Assembly: GCA_036501085.1 (NCBI GenBank)
Contig: DASYAZ010000171.1
Location: 1 to 8,538 of the forward strand
From: GCA-003244245 sp036501085
GTDB lineage: Bacteria > Actinomycetota > Actinomycetes > Mycobacteriales > Pseudonocardiaceae
DNA: 8,538 nt
Reading direction: 5' to 3'
Positions 1 through 5,827 of the stretch are shown here, one piece after another. The translations under genes were made by a program, and so were the position numbers. The stretch's first letter is position 1; every line of letters starts with the position of its first letter. Under the pieces are notes generated by a model. It was not told the DNA's origin and searched no databases. It saw only the letters and a program-made list of their open reading frames with translations.

Positions 1-230
1 CAAAAAACCAGGACTCCAGCGTCAATCTAGACAACGGTCTCAACCGAACCAAGGCGAAACGACGTCGACAGGCGACACGCACGCACCCAGTCTCATCCAC
101 CGCCTGCGGCCCGCGCTAGCAGGCAATCTTGATCTAGACACACAATCAGCGATCTCGTGGCTGCGACGGGCCCCGGAGCCTCGGTCCGGAGACTCTCCGG
201 TGGGAATTTTTCACTACCTGTGACGATCGA
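1..230. other. Intergenic DNA, no gene supported
   Basis: No convincing coding frame with a start, ribosome binding site and codon bias is seen on either strand. The stretch is less GC-rich than the genes to the right. The 9-mer ATCTAGACA occurs twice (25-33 and 132-140), each time next to a CAATCT or ATCTT-like sequence; CTAG is usually rare in actinomycete DNA. This may be the upstream region of a gene outside the window. Confidence 0.4.
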
Positions 231-256
231 GGTTTGTTCGGGCGCGAGACGGGTAC
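231..256 (+). promoter_or_regulatory. Putative SigB/SigF-type promoter of the STAS gene
   Basis: GGTTTG at 231-236 and GGGTAC at 251-256 match the stress/sporulation sigma factor consensus. Counted as GTTTNN-N13-GGGTAC it fits Bacillus SigB; counted as GGTTT-N15-GGGTA it fits mycobacterial SigF. Transcription would start near 263, giving a leader of about 120 nt. The downstream gene encodes an anti-sigma antagonist, which is the class of gene such factors often autoregulate. The match is visible in the sequence; use in the cell is inferred. Confidence 0.6.
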
Positions 257-291
257 CTCCCCGAGACCACGATCACTGTGGTGTCCGGAGC

Positions 292-307
292 GGTTGCCAG
301 GGCAACC
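292..307 (+). other. Inverted repeat in the STAS mRNA leader
   Basis: GGTTGCC (292-298) and GGCAACC (301-307) are perfect complements separated by AG, so a tight hairpin can form in the leader RNA between the putative promoter and the ATG. A second weaker hairpin follows at 325-339, with CGCTCC pairing GGGGCG around TTC and allowing one G-U pair. No U-tract follows either, so they are not intrinsic terminators. They could stabilise the mRNA or bind a protein. Confidence 0.4.
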
Positions 308-367
308 CCGCGAGGGGGACCTAGCGCTCCTTCGGGGCGGCACTGAAGTTTGAGAAACCGGGCTTGA

Positions 368-375
368 GAAAGGAG
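368..375 (+). promoter_or_regulatory. Ribosome binding site setting the STAS start
   Basis: GAAAGGAG lies 6 nt ahead of ATG 382. An upstream in-frame TTG at 364 precedes this site and would bury it inside the coding region, so ATG 382 is the better start. Confidence 0.8.
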
Positions 376-381
376 CTGGCG

Positions 382-807
382 ATGGCACTACTACCTGGAA
401 CCTTGGGTAGGGCGGGACCGCTGTCCTCCGACATCCTGGATCTTCAGGTGGCCGAGCACGGTCCCGACGCACGGGTGGTCACGGTGGCGGGCGAAATCGA
501 TGCGCTGACCGCGCCCGAACTGGCCGCCTTCGTGACCGCGCAACTGGTTGCCGCACCGTTGGTGGTGGTGGATCTCGATAAGGTGCGGTTCCTGGGGTCC
601 GCCGGATTGTCCGTGCTGGTCGAGGCGAACGAACTCGCCCTCCGGGAAAGCCGTGATCTCCGGCTGGTGTGCAATTCCCAGACTGCCGACTGGGCACTGA
701 AAACCACCGGGCTGCGGGGACACTTCACCTTCGCCGACAGCGTGCCGGATGCCCTGAACATCTCACCCCTCACCGGTGCACCGCGGCGATGGGGACCCCG
801 GTGCTGA
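382..807 (+). CDS. STAS-domain anti-sigma factor antagonist
   Basis: 141-aa single STAS domain protein of the SpoIIAA/RsbV/RsbU-pathway type. In partner switching, the unphosphorylated antagonist binds an anti-sigma kinase (SpoIIAB/RsbW class) and frees the sigma factor; phosphorylation of one serine turns it off. Residues 37-47 (GEIDALTAPEL) are the conserved first loop and 62-81 are the beta strand plus phosphorylation loop. Ser73 in FLGSAGL aligns with SpoIIAA Ser58. The usual Asp before it is Gly and the following Ser/Thr is Ala, a variant also common in actinomycetes. Residues about 128-141 extend past the domain in a basic tail ending RRWGPRC. ATG 382 is chosen for its GAAAGGAG site. 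The gene is monocistronic, with a SigB-like promoter ahead and a strong terminator behind. No kinase or sigma gene adjoins it, so its partner is encoded elsewhere. Confidence 0.9.
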   Translation: MALLPGTLGRAGPLSSDILDLQVAEHGPDARVVTVAGEIDALTAPELAAFVTAQLVAAPLVVVDLDKVRFLGSAGLSVLVEANELALRESRDLRLVCNSQTADWALKTTGLRGHFTFADSVPDALNISPLTGAPRRWGPRC

Positions 808-837
808 TGCGGTCGAAGTAACGACGGACCCCTGCCC

Positions 838-861
838 CTGATATAACGCCACTCTGATATA
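838..861 (+). repeat. Direct repeat CTGATATA x2, 16-bp period
   Basis: CTGATATA occurs at 838-845 and again at 854-861, with the start positions 16 bp apart, just before the terminator stem. The spacing is about one and a half helical turns. The function is unknown; it lies in the 3' region of the STAS transcript. Confidence 0.5.
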
Positions 862-862
862 G

Positions 863-918
863 CGCAAGGGGTGGCGGCACATCCCGCAGGTGCCGCCACC
901 CCTTGCGTTTGTATTTTT
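863..918 (+). terminator. Strong rho-independent terminator
   Basis: CGCAAGGGGTGGCGGCAC (863-880) is perfectly complementary to 890-907, giving an 18-bp uninterrupted stem with a 9-nt loop. It is followed by TTTGTATTTTT (908-918). It ends the STAS transcript. The minus-strand proline-rich gene stops only 3 bp beyond the T-tract, so the hairpin separates convergent genes. In the minus direction the stem is not followed by a clear U-tract, so termination there would be weaker. Confidence 0.93.
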
Positions 919-920
919 GG

Positions 921-1460
921 TCAGCTCGCCGGTGGATCCCAATGAGTGGAAACCCGCCGCATGCTGCCGTCGCAGGCACACGGCTCGGTATTCACCGTAT
1001 GAGACCTCGTATCGCGGTCCCGCATTGCCGACGAGGGCGGCGGGGAATCCGGCTCGTGGTGGCGCTCAGGCGCGGCTGGCACCGGATGTTCAACCGGGAC
1101 GGGCTGCCGCGTCACCGGGGCTGGACGGCCGTCCGGCGCCTCGACTACCTTCACCCGGCTCACCGGCTGGGGCTGAGCAGCAGGGACCGGCGGATTCACC
1201 AGGGCAGGGGGCGCCGGTGGCCTCACCGGGGCAGGGGCGGCCGGTTTCACCGGAGCAAGCGGCGGCGCGACCGCCGGCGGATTCGCCGGAATAGGCGAAG
1301 GCGCGCCACCATGCGGATTTATCGGGACAGAAACCGGTGTTGCCTGCTCAGCTGAGGGTGTAGCTGGAGTGCTGAACACACCCGCCGTCGCAAACCCCAA
1401 CACCACGACAAGCGCGATGCTCGTGAACAGAGCAATCACAACGCTACGCAAATCGAGCAC
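921..1460 (-). CDS. Membrane-anchored proline-rich protein
   Basis: 179-aa protein not matching a family I can name. Residues 1-5 (MLDLR) are a very short cytoplasmic end, and residues 6-28 form one hydrophobic helix that could be a membrane anchor or signal sequence. Residues 31-140 hold about 35 prolines (roughly one third) mixed with Ala and Val, forming an extended, low-complexity extracytoplasmic stalk. The tail (141-179) is more polar and contains a Cys-x-Cys at 161-163. No LPxTG sortase signal or lipobox is seen. The GTG start at 1460 is preceded by GGGGAGGAG; an upstream ATG at 1532 would add 24 polar residues, bury the ribosome site and push the helix inward. Many codons end in A/T, unlike the genes to the right. 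It may be a wall-spanning or secreted protein; function unknown. Confidence 0.6.
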   Translation of the reverse strand: MLDLRSVVIALFTSIALVVVLGFATAGVFSTPATPSAEQATPVSVPINPHGGAPSPIPANPPAVAPPLAPVKPAAPAPVRPPAPPALVNPPVPAAQPQPVSRVKVVEAPDGRPAPVTRQPVPVEHPVPAAPERHHEPDSPPPSSAMRDRDTRSHTVNTEPCACDGSMRRVSTHWDPPAS

Positions 1461-1462
1461 AA

Positions 1463-1471
1463 CTCCTCCCC
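1463..1471 (-). promoter_or_regulatory. Ribosome binding site deciding the GTG start
   Basis: Read on the minus strand, GGGGAGGAG sits just ahead of GTG 1460, with 4 nt from the GGAGG core. This is the strongest Shine-Dalgarno match in the region. It argues against the longer frame from ATG 1532. Confidence 0.7.
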
Positions 1472-1544
1472 GAGCTTCGCTCACTACGTACCTCTGAGTT
1501 AGCGCCGGTCGCTCGTAGTCTGTTAGCCACATGCCGGATTCTCA

Positions 1545-1694
1545 TCAGATCAATCGGCCGCGTCGCACGATGTGCCAGGTAGTGCGGGTACTCCTGGTGA
1601 TGATCACGATGCTGCGCGGCAGGCCCCGGACGGTACCGACCTCGGCCCCGCTACGGGGGCCGGGCGCACGGCGCGTTCGGGGGACGGCCATCAC
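1545..1694 (-). CDS. Possible small basic ORF, 49 aa
   Basis: This minus-strand frame begins at GTG 1694 and would encode a 49-residue Arg-rich peptide. It begins exactly where the repeated 20-mer places a GTG; in the other copy that GTG is the proposed start of the DUF3027 gene. A GCTAAT hexamer lies 7 nt ahead. It is unconfirmed, because its third codon positions coincide with those of the plus frame, so base bias cannot choose between strands. There is no family match. It is listed as a candidate only. Confidence 0.15.
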   Translation of the reverse strand: MMAVPRTRRAPGPRSGAEVGTVRGLPRSIVIITRSTRTTWHIVRRGRLI

Positions 1695-1704
1695 GATCCC
1701 GATT
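1685..1704. repeat. 20-mer copy A (partner at 5745-5764)
   Basis: CGGCCATCACGATCCCGATT matches the sequence at 5745-5764 at 19 of 20 positions. The core ATC-nn-GATC-nn-GAT is an imperfect dyad. This copy lies about 60-80 bp ahead of the orphan gene's ATG at 1765. Confidence 0.6.
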
Positions 1705-1764
1705 AGCCATTGGCCAGCCGCGTGGAGGATCCCCTGGTCACTGGCCGGCATTATCGTGCCCACC

Positions 1765-2070
1765 ATGCCCAACGGTGAAACGGATCTTCTTCGGATGCTC
1801 GAAGATCTGGTGCAGGGCTCTGAGGTTTGGGAGATCGCGCGACGCTACCGGCTCCACCGTTACCGGCACTCTGATGCCGAGTATCAAACAGTCGAAGTCG
1901 AGATGATGCGTAACCGCGACCTCGGATGGAGGGTCGTCGCGAGGGACGCCGCCCGCAACATCTCCGTATCGGGAAACCCGCATCCTGATCTGAATGTCGT
2001 CATGGCCACGATGCGTTGGCAGGATCTTGAGGGCCAAGCCGTGCCGCAACAACGATCCAGCGACACCTGA
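1765..2070 (+). CDS. Orphan small hypothetical protein
   Basis: 101-aa soluble protein of unknown family. Residues 5-30 look helical (leucine and glutamate rich). Residues 40-85 alternate polar and hydrophobic residues as expected for a small beta sheet, with GWRVVAR (54-60) the most regular strand. No signal peptide or membrane helix is present. ATG 1765 is chosen as the first start before the conserved-looking part, although no ribosome site precedes it. A CATTAT hexamer at 1749-1754 could serve as a -10 giving an almost leaderless message. The frame is open upstream to ATG 1531, so a 179-aa version cannot be excluded. About 17 of the first 45 codons end in A or T, against 7 of 45 at the start of the ATPase gene. 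This suggests a recent or weakly adapted gene. It converges on the ATPase gene, 28 bp away. Confidence 0.5.
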   Translation: MPNGETDLLRMLEDLVQGSEVWEIARRYRLHRYRHSDAEYQTVEVEMMRNRDLGWRVVARDAARNISVSGNPHPDLNVVMATMRWQDLEGQAVPQQRSSDT

Positions 2071-2098
2071 GACCGACGAAGCCTCAACGGCGAGCTCG

Positions 2099-4972
2099 TC
2101 ACCACCCGTTTGGCTGCAGCAGCAGGGCGGCGCGCACCGGGTCGGCGGCGTGCACGGTGCCTGCAGGGTCGACCCAGTACGGCACTGCGTGTTCGGCCCC
2201 GCAGTGGCGTACCCGCAGCTCGTGGTGCAGCCGCAGCGTCCCCTCCGGGATAGGAAGTCCCGCCGCGGCGCTGGCCCGCACCACCTCCACCAGATCCACC
2301 CACCGCACCGTCCGGCCACCGGCGGCGTCCAGCAGCTCGGGGGCCGCCCGCTCGGAGGCCAGCGGTAAGTCCAGTAGATCAGCCAGCACACCAGGGTCAC
2401 CCCCGGACACCAGCTCCGTGGCCGGCAGCACCGCGGCCAGCCACGGCAGGTCGAGCACCACCGCGCGCTGCGCGTCGATCACCTCGCCGGTCACCGCCCG
2501 GACCCGGTCCGGGGGTTCCACCTCGGCCGGGTCGAGTCCGGCTCTGGCCAGTGCGGCGTGCGCGCCGTGCACCACCGCCGGGGTGACGACCCGGGCTGGG
2601 TCGGCCAGCCGGGCCAACAGGTCAGCGGCGTCAGCGGGCCCGGTGATGGTCAACCCGGCACGGACCCCGGCCGCCTCGAGCAGCGCCTCACCGGCGTCAC
2701 GGACCGGGACGGCGTCGTAGAGCCCTTCCAGGGCGGCGACCCCGGCGAGCCGCCAGTGCGGCGGCGGGTGACCCCCGATCCGGGCGTGCCGGGCCAGCCA
2801 CCAGCCGGTGTACCCCCCGGGCTGGCGTAGTGCAGCGAGACCAGTGGGGTCGGCGGCGATCCGGCGCAGCGCGGCGGGCCAGCACCCGTCGTCGACGAGA
2901 TCCAGGTCCCGGACAGCCAGCAACCGCGCCGGCGGCTCACCTCCGGTGTTCTGCGCCCACGCCCACCACTGCTCCTCGGCGTCCAGGTCATGATCGGGGC
3001 CATCCGGGTCGGGTTCGTCGAGCACCGCGAAGGAATCCAGCACCCCGACCGCGCGGAGCCCGCCGGCTGGTTGTTCCGCGGCCCACACCGGATCCAGTAC
3101 ACCCAACGGTGCGTCCGCGACGAGCAGCTCCCGCAGAGCCCCACCAGGCTGCACCAGCTCATCCGCCCGGCGCGGCGACCCGGTGTCATCGGGCAGCGCC
3201 AGCGCACCCAGCCAGGGCCGGATCCCGGCTGGTGATTCGGAGACCCGATCGGCCAGCGACAGCGCCACCCGGGCAAGGCCGGTGACGTCCAGGCCGTCCT
3301 CGGCGTCGTCGACGCTGCGCTCGATCGCCGGGCGCAGCGCCTCGAGCAGTTCCCCCGGTTCCACCGGGCGGGCACCGAGCCGTTCCAGCAGGGGGTGTGC
3401 CGCGTCCGGGTGCACCAGGCGCAGCTCAGAGAACACCCCTGCCCCACCGGTCACCTCGACCAGCTCGCCCAGCAGCGCGCCGCGCGGGCCGGTGACGGTG
3501 CGCCCATCGGCCAGCGGGACCGGCAGCGCACCGAGTTCCTCGCGGGCTCCCGGGTCGGCGTCGAGCAGCGGGATCAGGGCCGCGTAGCAGCGCCACCACC
3601 AGGACGGCTCGCGGTGCAGCCCGGTCAGCAGCTCGACGATGGTTGCGGGACGCAACCGGCGCACCCCGAGCGCGGCGAGAGCGGTGGTGTGCGCCGGGGT
3701 GGCCATCTCGGCGTCGAGCAACTCCGGGGTGCTCTCGGCGAGCAACTCGGCCAGTTCGAGCAACGGCACGTCCAGGACGAGGGCTCCGGCCGGAGCGAGG
3801 TCCTGGCCACCCGCGCCGGGCAGCCACCGGGCATGGCGCAGCGCCGGGATGATCGCCTCGCGCAGCATCGCGTCGAGCTCGCTGCCGGGGAAGCCGGGGG
3901 ACGGCACCAGCGCGGTGCGCCGGCCCGGAGCCAGTGCGGTGGCGAGATCCGGGTAGGCCTGCGCGGCGGCGGCGAGCAGCAGCTCGGCAGCCGGCCCGGG
4001 GTGAACGTGGCGGCGGGAGGGATCGACGGGCAGCGTGGCGATCAGCCGTGCGGGCAGGGTGAGCCGCTCGGCGGTGGGAGTGGGCGCGTACAGCACCTCA
4101 CCGGGGATCGGGAGCGGCCCGCCATCGCCGTCGACGGGCAGCGCCCAGCACAGGCTCCAGTCGGCCCGCGCTTCGGGCCCGAGCCCCGCCAACACAGTCG
4201 CCGCCAGCGTCCCGCTGCGGCGCACCACCCGCCAGCGACGCAGCTCAGGGCCGTCGTGCACCAGCACCGGGTCCTCGCCCTCGCGCCGCAACTCCCGATC
4301 ACCGATATCGATGCGGTGCAGCCAGGGCAGCGCCAGCAGCAGCGCACCCGCCTCGGCCGCGAACGCCTCGAGCAGCGTGGCCGGATCGATCCCGGCGCGC
4401 AGCGGCAGCTGGACCTCGGTGTCGAAATCGGGTGGTGGCTCACCCTCGGCGGGCCACACCAGGCGCAGCACCGGCGGCCTGCCGTCGCGGCGCGCCAGCT
4501 CGGCCTCCAGCGCCGGGTCCCCGGCCACCGCGCGAGCAGTGCGCTGGGCGGAGAACTCCACCCCGCCGCACCGGGAGATCACCCGCGGCGCGTCCGAGAT
4601 CCCGAGCACCGCCGCGAAACCGACCCCGAACCGCCCGACCGTCTCACCCTCCCGTTTGGCCGAGGCCCGCAGCGCGGCCAGCGCGGCCACTCCGGACGAA
4701 TCCAGCGGCGCGCCGGTATTCGCGGCCCGGAGCTCACCCGCCTGGAGAGTGACCTGGAGGTGACCCGGTGTCTGCGCGCGCTGGGCAGCGTCGGCGGCGT
4801 TCTGCGCCAGCTCGACGAGCACCCGGTCGGCATACCCGAGCAGGGCGAGGTCGGACTCGGCGTTGGAGTCCTCCCGGAACCGGGTCGGGGAACCCCGCCA
4901 CGCAGCCAGCACCCCGGCACGCAGCGCGGCGGTACCGAACGGATCTGCGGTGCTCGCGCAGCTCTCACGCAA
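2099..4972 (-). CDS. Sacsin-N/Hsp90-like GHKL ATPase protein
   Basis: 957-aa protein with an N-terminal ATP-binding fold related to Hsp90 and sacsin. The N-box is VELAQNAADA (E54, N58, D61). The second motif is AANTGAPLD (84-91 region), with Asn where Hsp90 has the adenine-contacting Asp. The glycine loop is GRFGVGF (G113, G116, G118). The remaining 750 residues lack the Hsp90 middle/C-terminal domains and carry degenerate repeats seen as L-x2-x-LG[VA]-R near 433, 530 and 767. It is presumably cytosolic; no signal or membrane segment is seen. By analogy it may couple ATP binding to client remodelling, but no substrate is known. TTG 4972 is chosen; the region DPFGTAALR that starts similar proteins follows at residue 10. 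CTG 4981, with GGAG 5 nt ahead, is an alternative. It lies 11 nt after the DUF3027 stop, so the two are probably cotranscribed. Confidence 0.85.
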   Translation of the reverse strand: MRESCASTADPFGTAALRAGVLAAWRGSPTRFREDSNAESDLALLGYADRVLVELAQNAADAAQRAQTPGHLQVTLQAGELRAANTGAPLDSSGVAALAALRASAKREGETVGRFGVGFAAVLGISDAPRVISRCGGVEFSAQRTARAVAGDPALEAELARRDGRPPVLRLVWPAEGEPPPDFDTEVQLPLRAGIDPATLLEAFAAEAGALLLALPWLHRIDIGDRELRREGEDPVLVHDGPELRRWRVVRRSGTLAATVLAGLGPEARADWSLCWALPVDGDGGPLPIPGEVLYAPTPTAERLTLPARLIATLPVDPSRRHVHPGPAAELLLAAAAQAYPDLATALAPGRRTALVPSPGFPGSELDAMLREAIIPALRHARWLPGAGGQDLAPAGALVLDVPLLELAELLAESTPELLDAEMATPAHTTALAALGVRRLRPATIVELLTGLHREPSWWWRCYAALIPLLDADPGAREELGALPVPLADGRTVTGPRGALLGELVEVTGGAGVFSELRLVHPDAAHPLLERLGARPVEPGELLEALRPAIERSVDDAEDGLDVTGLARVALSLADRVSESPAGIRPWLGALALPDDTGSPRRADELVQPGGALRELLVADAPLGVLDPVWAAEQPAGGLRAVGVLDSFAVLDEPDPDGPDHDLDAEEQWWAWAQNTGGEPPARLLAVRDLDLVDDGCWPAALRRIAADPTGLAALRQPGGYTGWWLARHARIGGHPPPHWRLAGVAALEGLYDAVPVRDAGEALLEAAGVRAGLTITGPADAADLLARLADPARVVTPAVVHGAHAALARAGLDPAEVEPPDRVRAVTGEVIDAQRAVVLDLPWLAAVLPATELVSGGDPGVLADLLDLPLASERAAPELLDAAGGRTVRWVDLVEVVRASAAAGLPIPEGTLRLHHELRVRHCGAEHAVPYWVDPAGTVHAADPVRAALLLQPNGW

Positions 4973-4983
4973 CTCGTGCAGGG

Positions 4984-5754
4984 CTACTCCACCCGCGGCT
5001 GCGGCAGCAGCTCCAGCTCGGCATCGTCGTAGACCAGCTCAGCGACCGGCACGTTCGGGCCGGTGTCCACCCGGACCTCGGAATGCGCCCCGCAACCGAA
5101 CTCAGCGTGCACCACCTGAGCGTCGGCCGGGGACAGGTCGTTGCCGCAGACCCCGAGCTCAGCCGCCAGCAGGCCCCCGAGAGGCAGATAGAAGCCGCAG
5201 CTCACGCAGCGTCCGGGGGCGCTGCGGGCCATCTCCGAGTCGGGGCCGTGGGCGCTGTCCCGCCAGCGCTCGATCAGGGCCAAGCGGGCATCACGGCTCA
5301 ATACCCGCAACCGCCCCAGCCCCAGTTCCGGGCTCAGCGCGCCGACTGCCGGATCCTCCTCGCCGAGGTAACCGGGTACCAGGCGTGGGTCGTCCGGGTC
5401 GGTCGGCAGCAGGTCCCCCACCCCGAGATCCCCGGCGCGCAGCCGCTGGGTCCAGGGAACCCACGGCGGCGCCACCAGCGCGTCCGGGCCGGGCAGCAGT
5501 ACCACCTCGCTGACCGTCACCGGGGTCCCGGGGCCTGCCGAGGCCACCGTGACGGCCCAGCGCCACCCCCGGTAACCCGGCAGTCCGGAGCCGAACAGGT
5601 GGGTGAGCGCGCCCCCGTCCTCGTCCTGGGTCCCCACGTACTCCCCCACCGGGTTGGCACCGGCTTCGTCTTGCGCCGCCTGCCGGGCCAGCTCGACGGC
5701 GGCGGCGCAAGCGGGGGCCGGGTCGGAGTGCGGCGCGGTAGTGTCGGCAATCAC
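4984..5754 (-). CDS. DUF3027 family protein, cysteine-rich C-terminus
   Basis: 256-aa cytosolic protein resembling the actinobacterial DUF3027 family, whose function is unassigned. Residues 16-52 are helical. Residues 97-130 contain PPWVPWTQRLRAGDLGVGDLLP, a stretch I associate with the family. The C-terminal part has CVSC (C183, C186), GVCGN (C203) and FGCGAHSE (C221, H224), spaced like a four-ligand zinc site. There is no signal peptide. GTG 5754 is chosen because the residues MIADTTAP follow and the upstream extension overlaps the divergent lipoprotein gene in poor codons. No ribosome site is seen; CACAAT lies exactly 7 nt upstream, so a leaderless message is likely. It is the first gene of the operon with the sacsin-like ATPase, suggesting a shared process. 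Zinc binding is inferred from the cysteine pattern. Confidence 0.85.
   Translation of the reverse strand: MIADTTAPHSDPAPACAAAVELARQAAQDEAGANPVGEYVGTQDEDGGALTHLFGSGLPGYRGWRWAVTVASAGPGTPVTVSEVVLLPGPDALVAPPWVPWTQRLRAGDLGVGDLLPTDPDDPRLVPGYLGEEDPAVGALSPELGLGRLRVLSRDARLALIERWRDSAHGPDSEMARSAPGRCVSCGFYLPLGGLLAAELGVCGNDLSPADAQVVHAEFGCGAHSEVRVDTGPNVPVAELVYDDAELELLPQPRVE
5739..5744 (+). promoter_or_regulatory. Possible -10 of the glutaminyl cyclase gene
   Basis: TAGTGT fits the TAnnnT pattern and would start transcription near 5751. That leaves a leader of about 75 nt before GTG 5828. It lies inside the first codons of the divergent DUF3027 gene, and no clear -35 is visible. Confidence 0.25.
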
Positions 5755-5764
5755 GATCCCGATT
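5745..5764. repeat. 20-mer copy B (partner at 1685-1704)
   Basis: CGGCAATCACGATCCCGATT spans the start codon of the DUF3027 gene and part of its presumed promoter. It lies between two divergent genes. It differs from copy A at one base. Confidence 0.6.
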
Positions 5765-5792
5765 GTGCCGCACCGTCGCTCCGCCTGGACAA
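5762..5792 (-). promoter_or_regulatory. Putative leaderless promoter of the DUF3027 operon
   Basis: On the minus strand, TTGTCC (5792-5787) and CACAAT (5767-5762) are 19 bp apart. The -10-like hexamer ends 7 nt before GTG 5754, which would place the transcription start at the start codon. The 19-bp spacer is slightly long, and the promoter overlaps the 5' region of the divergent lipoprotein gene. Confidence 0.4.
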
Positions 5793-5827
5793 CCCGGCCA
5801 GCGCCGCTCTGCAGAGGGGTTGCAGTC

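Larger units (their letters stand above)
1461..1764. other. Divergent intergenic region, 304 bp
   Basis: This stretch separates the minus-strand proline-rich gene from the plus-strand orphan. Apart from the ribosome site at 1463-1471, it holds the 20-mer at 1685-1704 that recurs near 5.75 kb and an open minus-strand frame of 49 codons (1545-1694). The plus frame of the orphan also stays open back to ATG 1531, but with no ribosome site there. I could not assign a confident promoter to either gene. Confidence 0.5.

Noticed and set aside
25..140. Two copies of ATCTAGACA as an operator pair
   Set aside because: Only 9 bp, 107 bp apart, with no gene in sight to regulate; too weak alone.
364..381. 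TTG 364 as the start of the STAS gene
   Set aside because: It would place the GAAAGGAG ribosome site inside the coding region; ATG 382 is ideally spaced from it.
257..381. Riboswitch in the STAS leader
   Set aside because: The stems are short and no known aptamer core or expression platform is recognisable.
1185..1262. Tandem GC-rich repeats (CACCGGGGCAGGGG-like units)
   Set aside because: These are the expected result of repeated Pro/Ala codons in the proline-rich protein rather than a separate element.
1461..1532. ATG 1532 as the start of the proline-rich protein
   Set aside because: The GGGGAGGAG site sits downstream of it, and GTG 1460 gives a normal short N-terminus before the membrane helix.
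3395..5032. Long plus-strand open frame of about 545 codons opposite the ATPase gene
   Set aside because: Its translation is low-complexity Gly/Arg/Gln-rich with no domain, while the minus frame has clear GHKL motifs. Such antisense frames arise from G/C-biased third positions.
2099..5754. Possible anti-phage system based on a sacsin-type GHKL ATPase
   Set aside because: Some defence loci contain such ATPases, but here there is no nuclease, methylase, helicase or mobile element next to it, and the neighbours look like conserved housekeeping genes.
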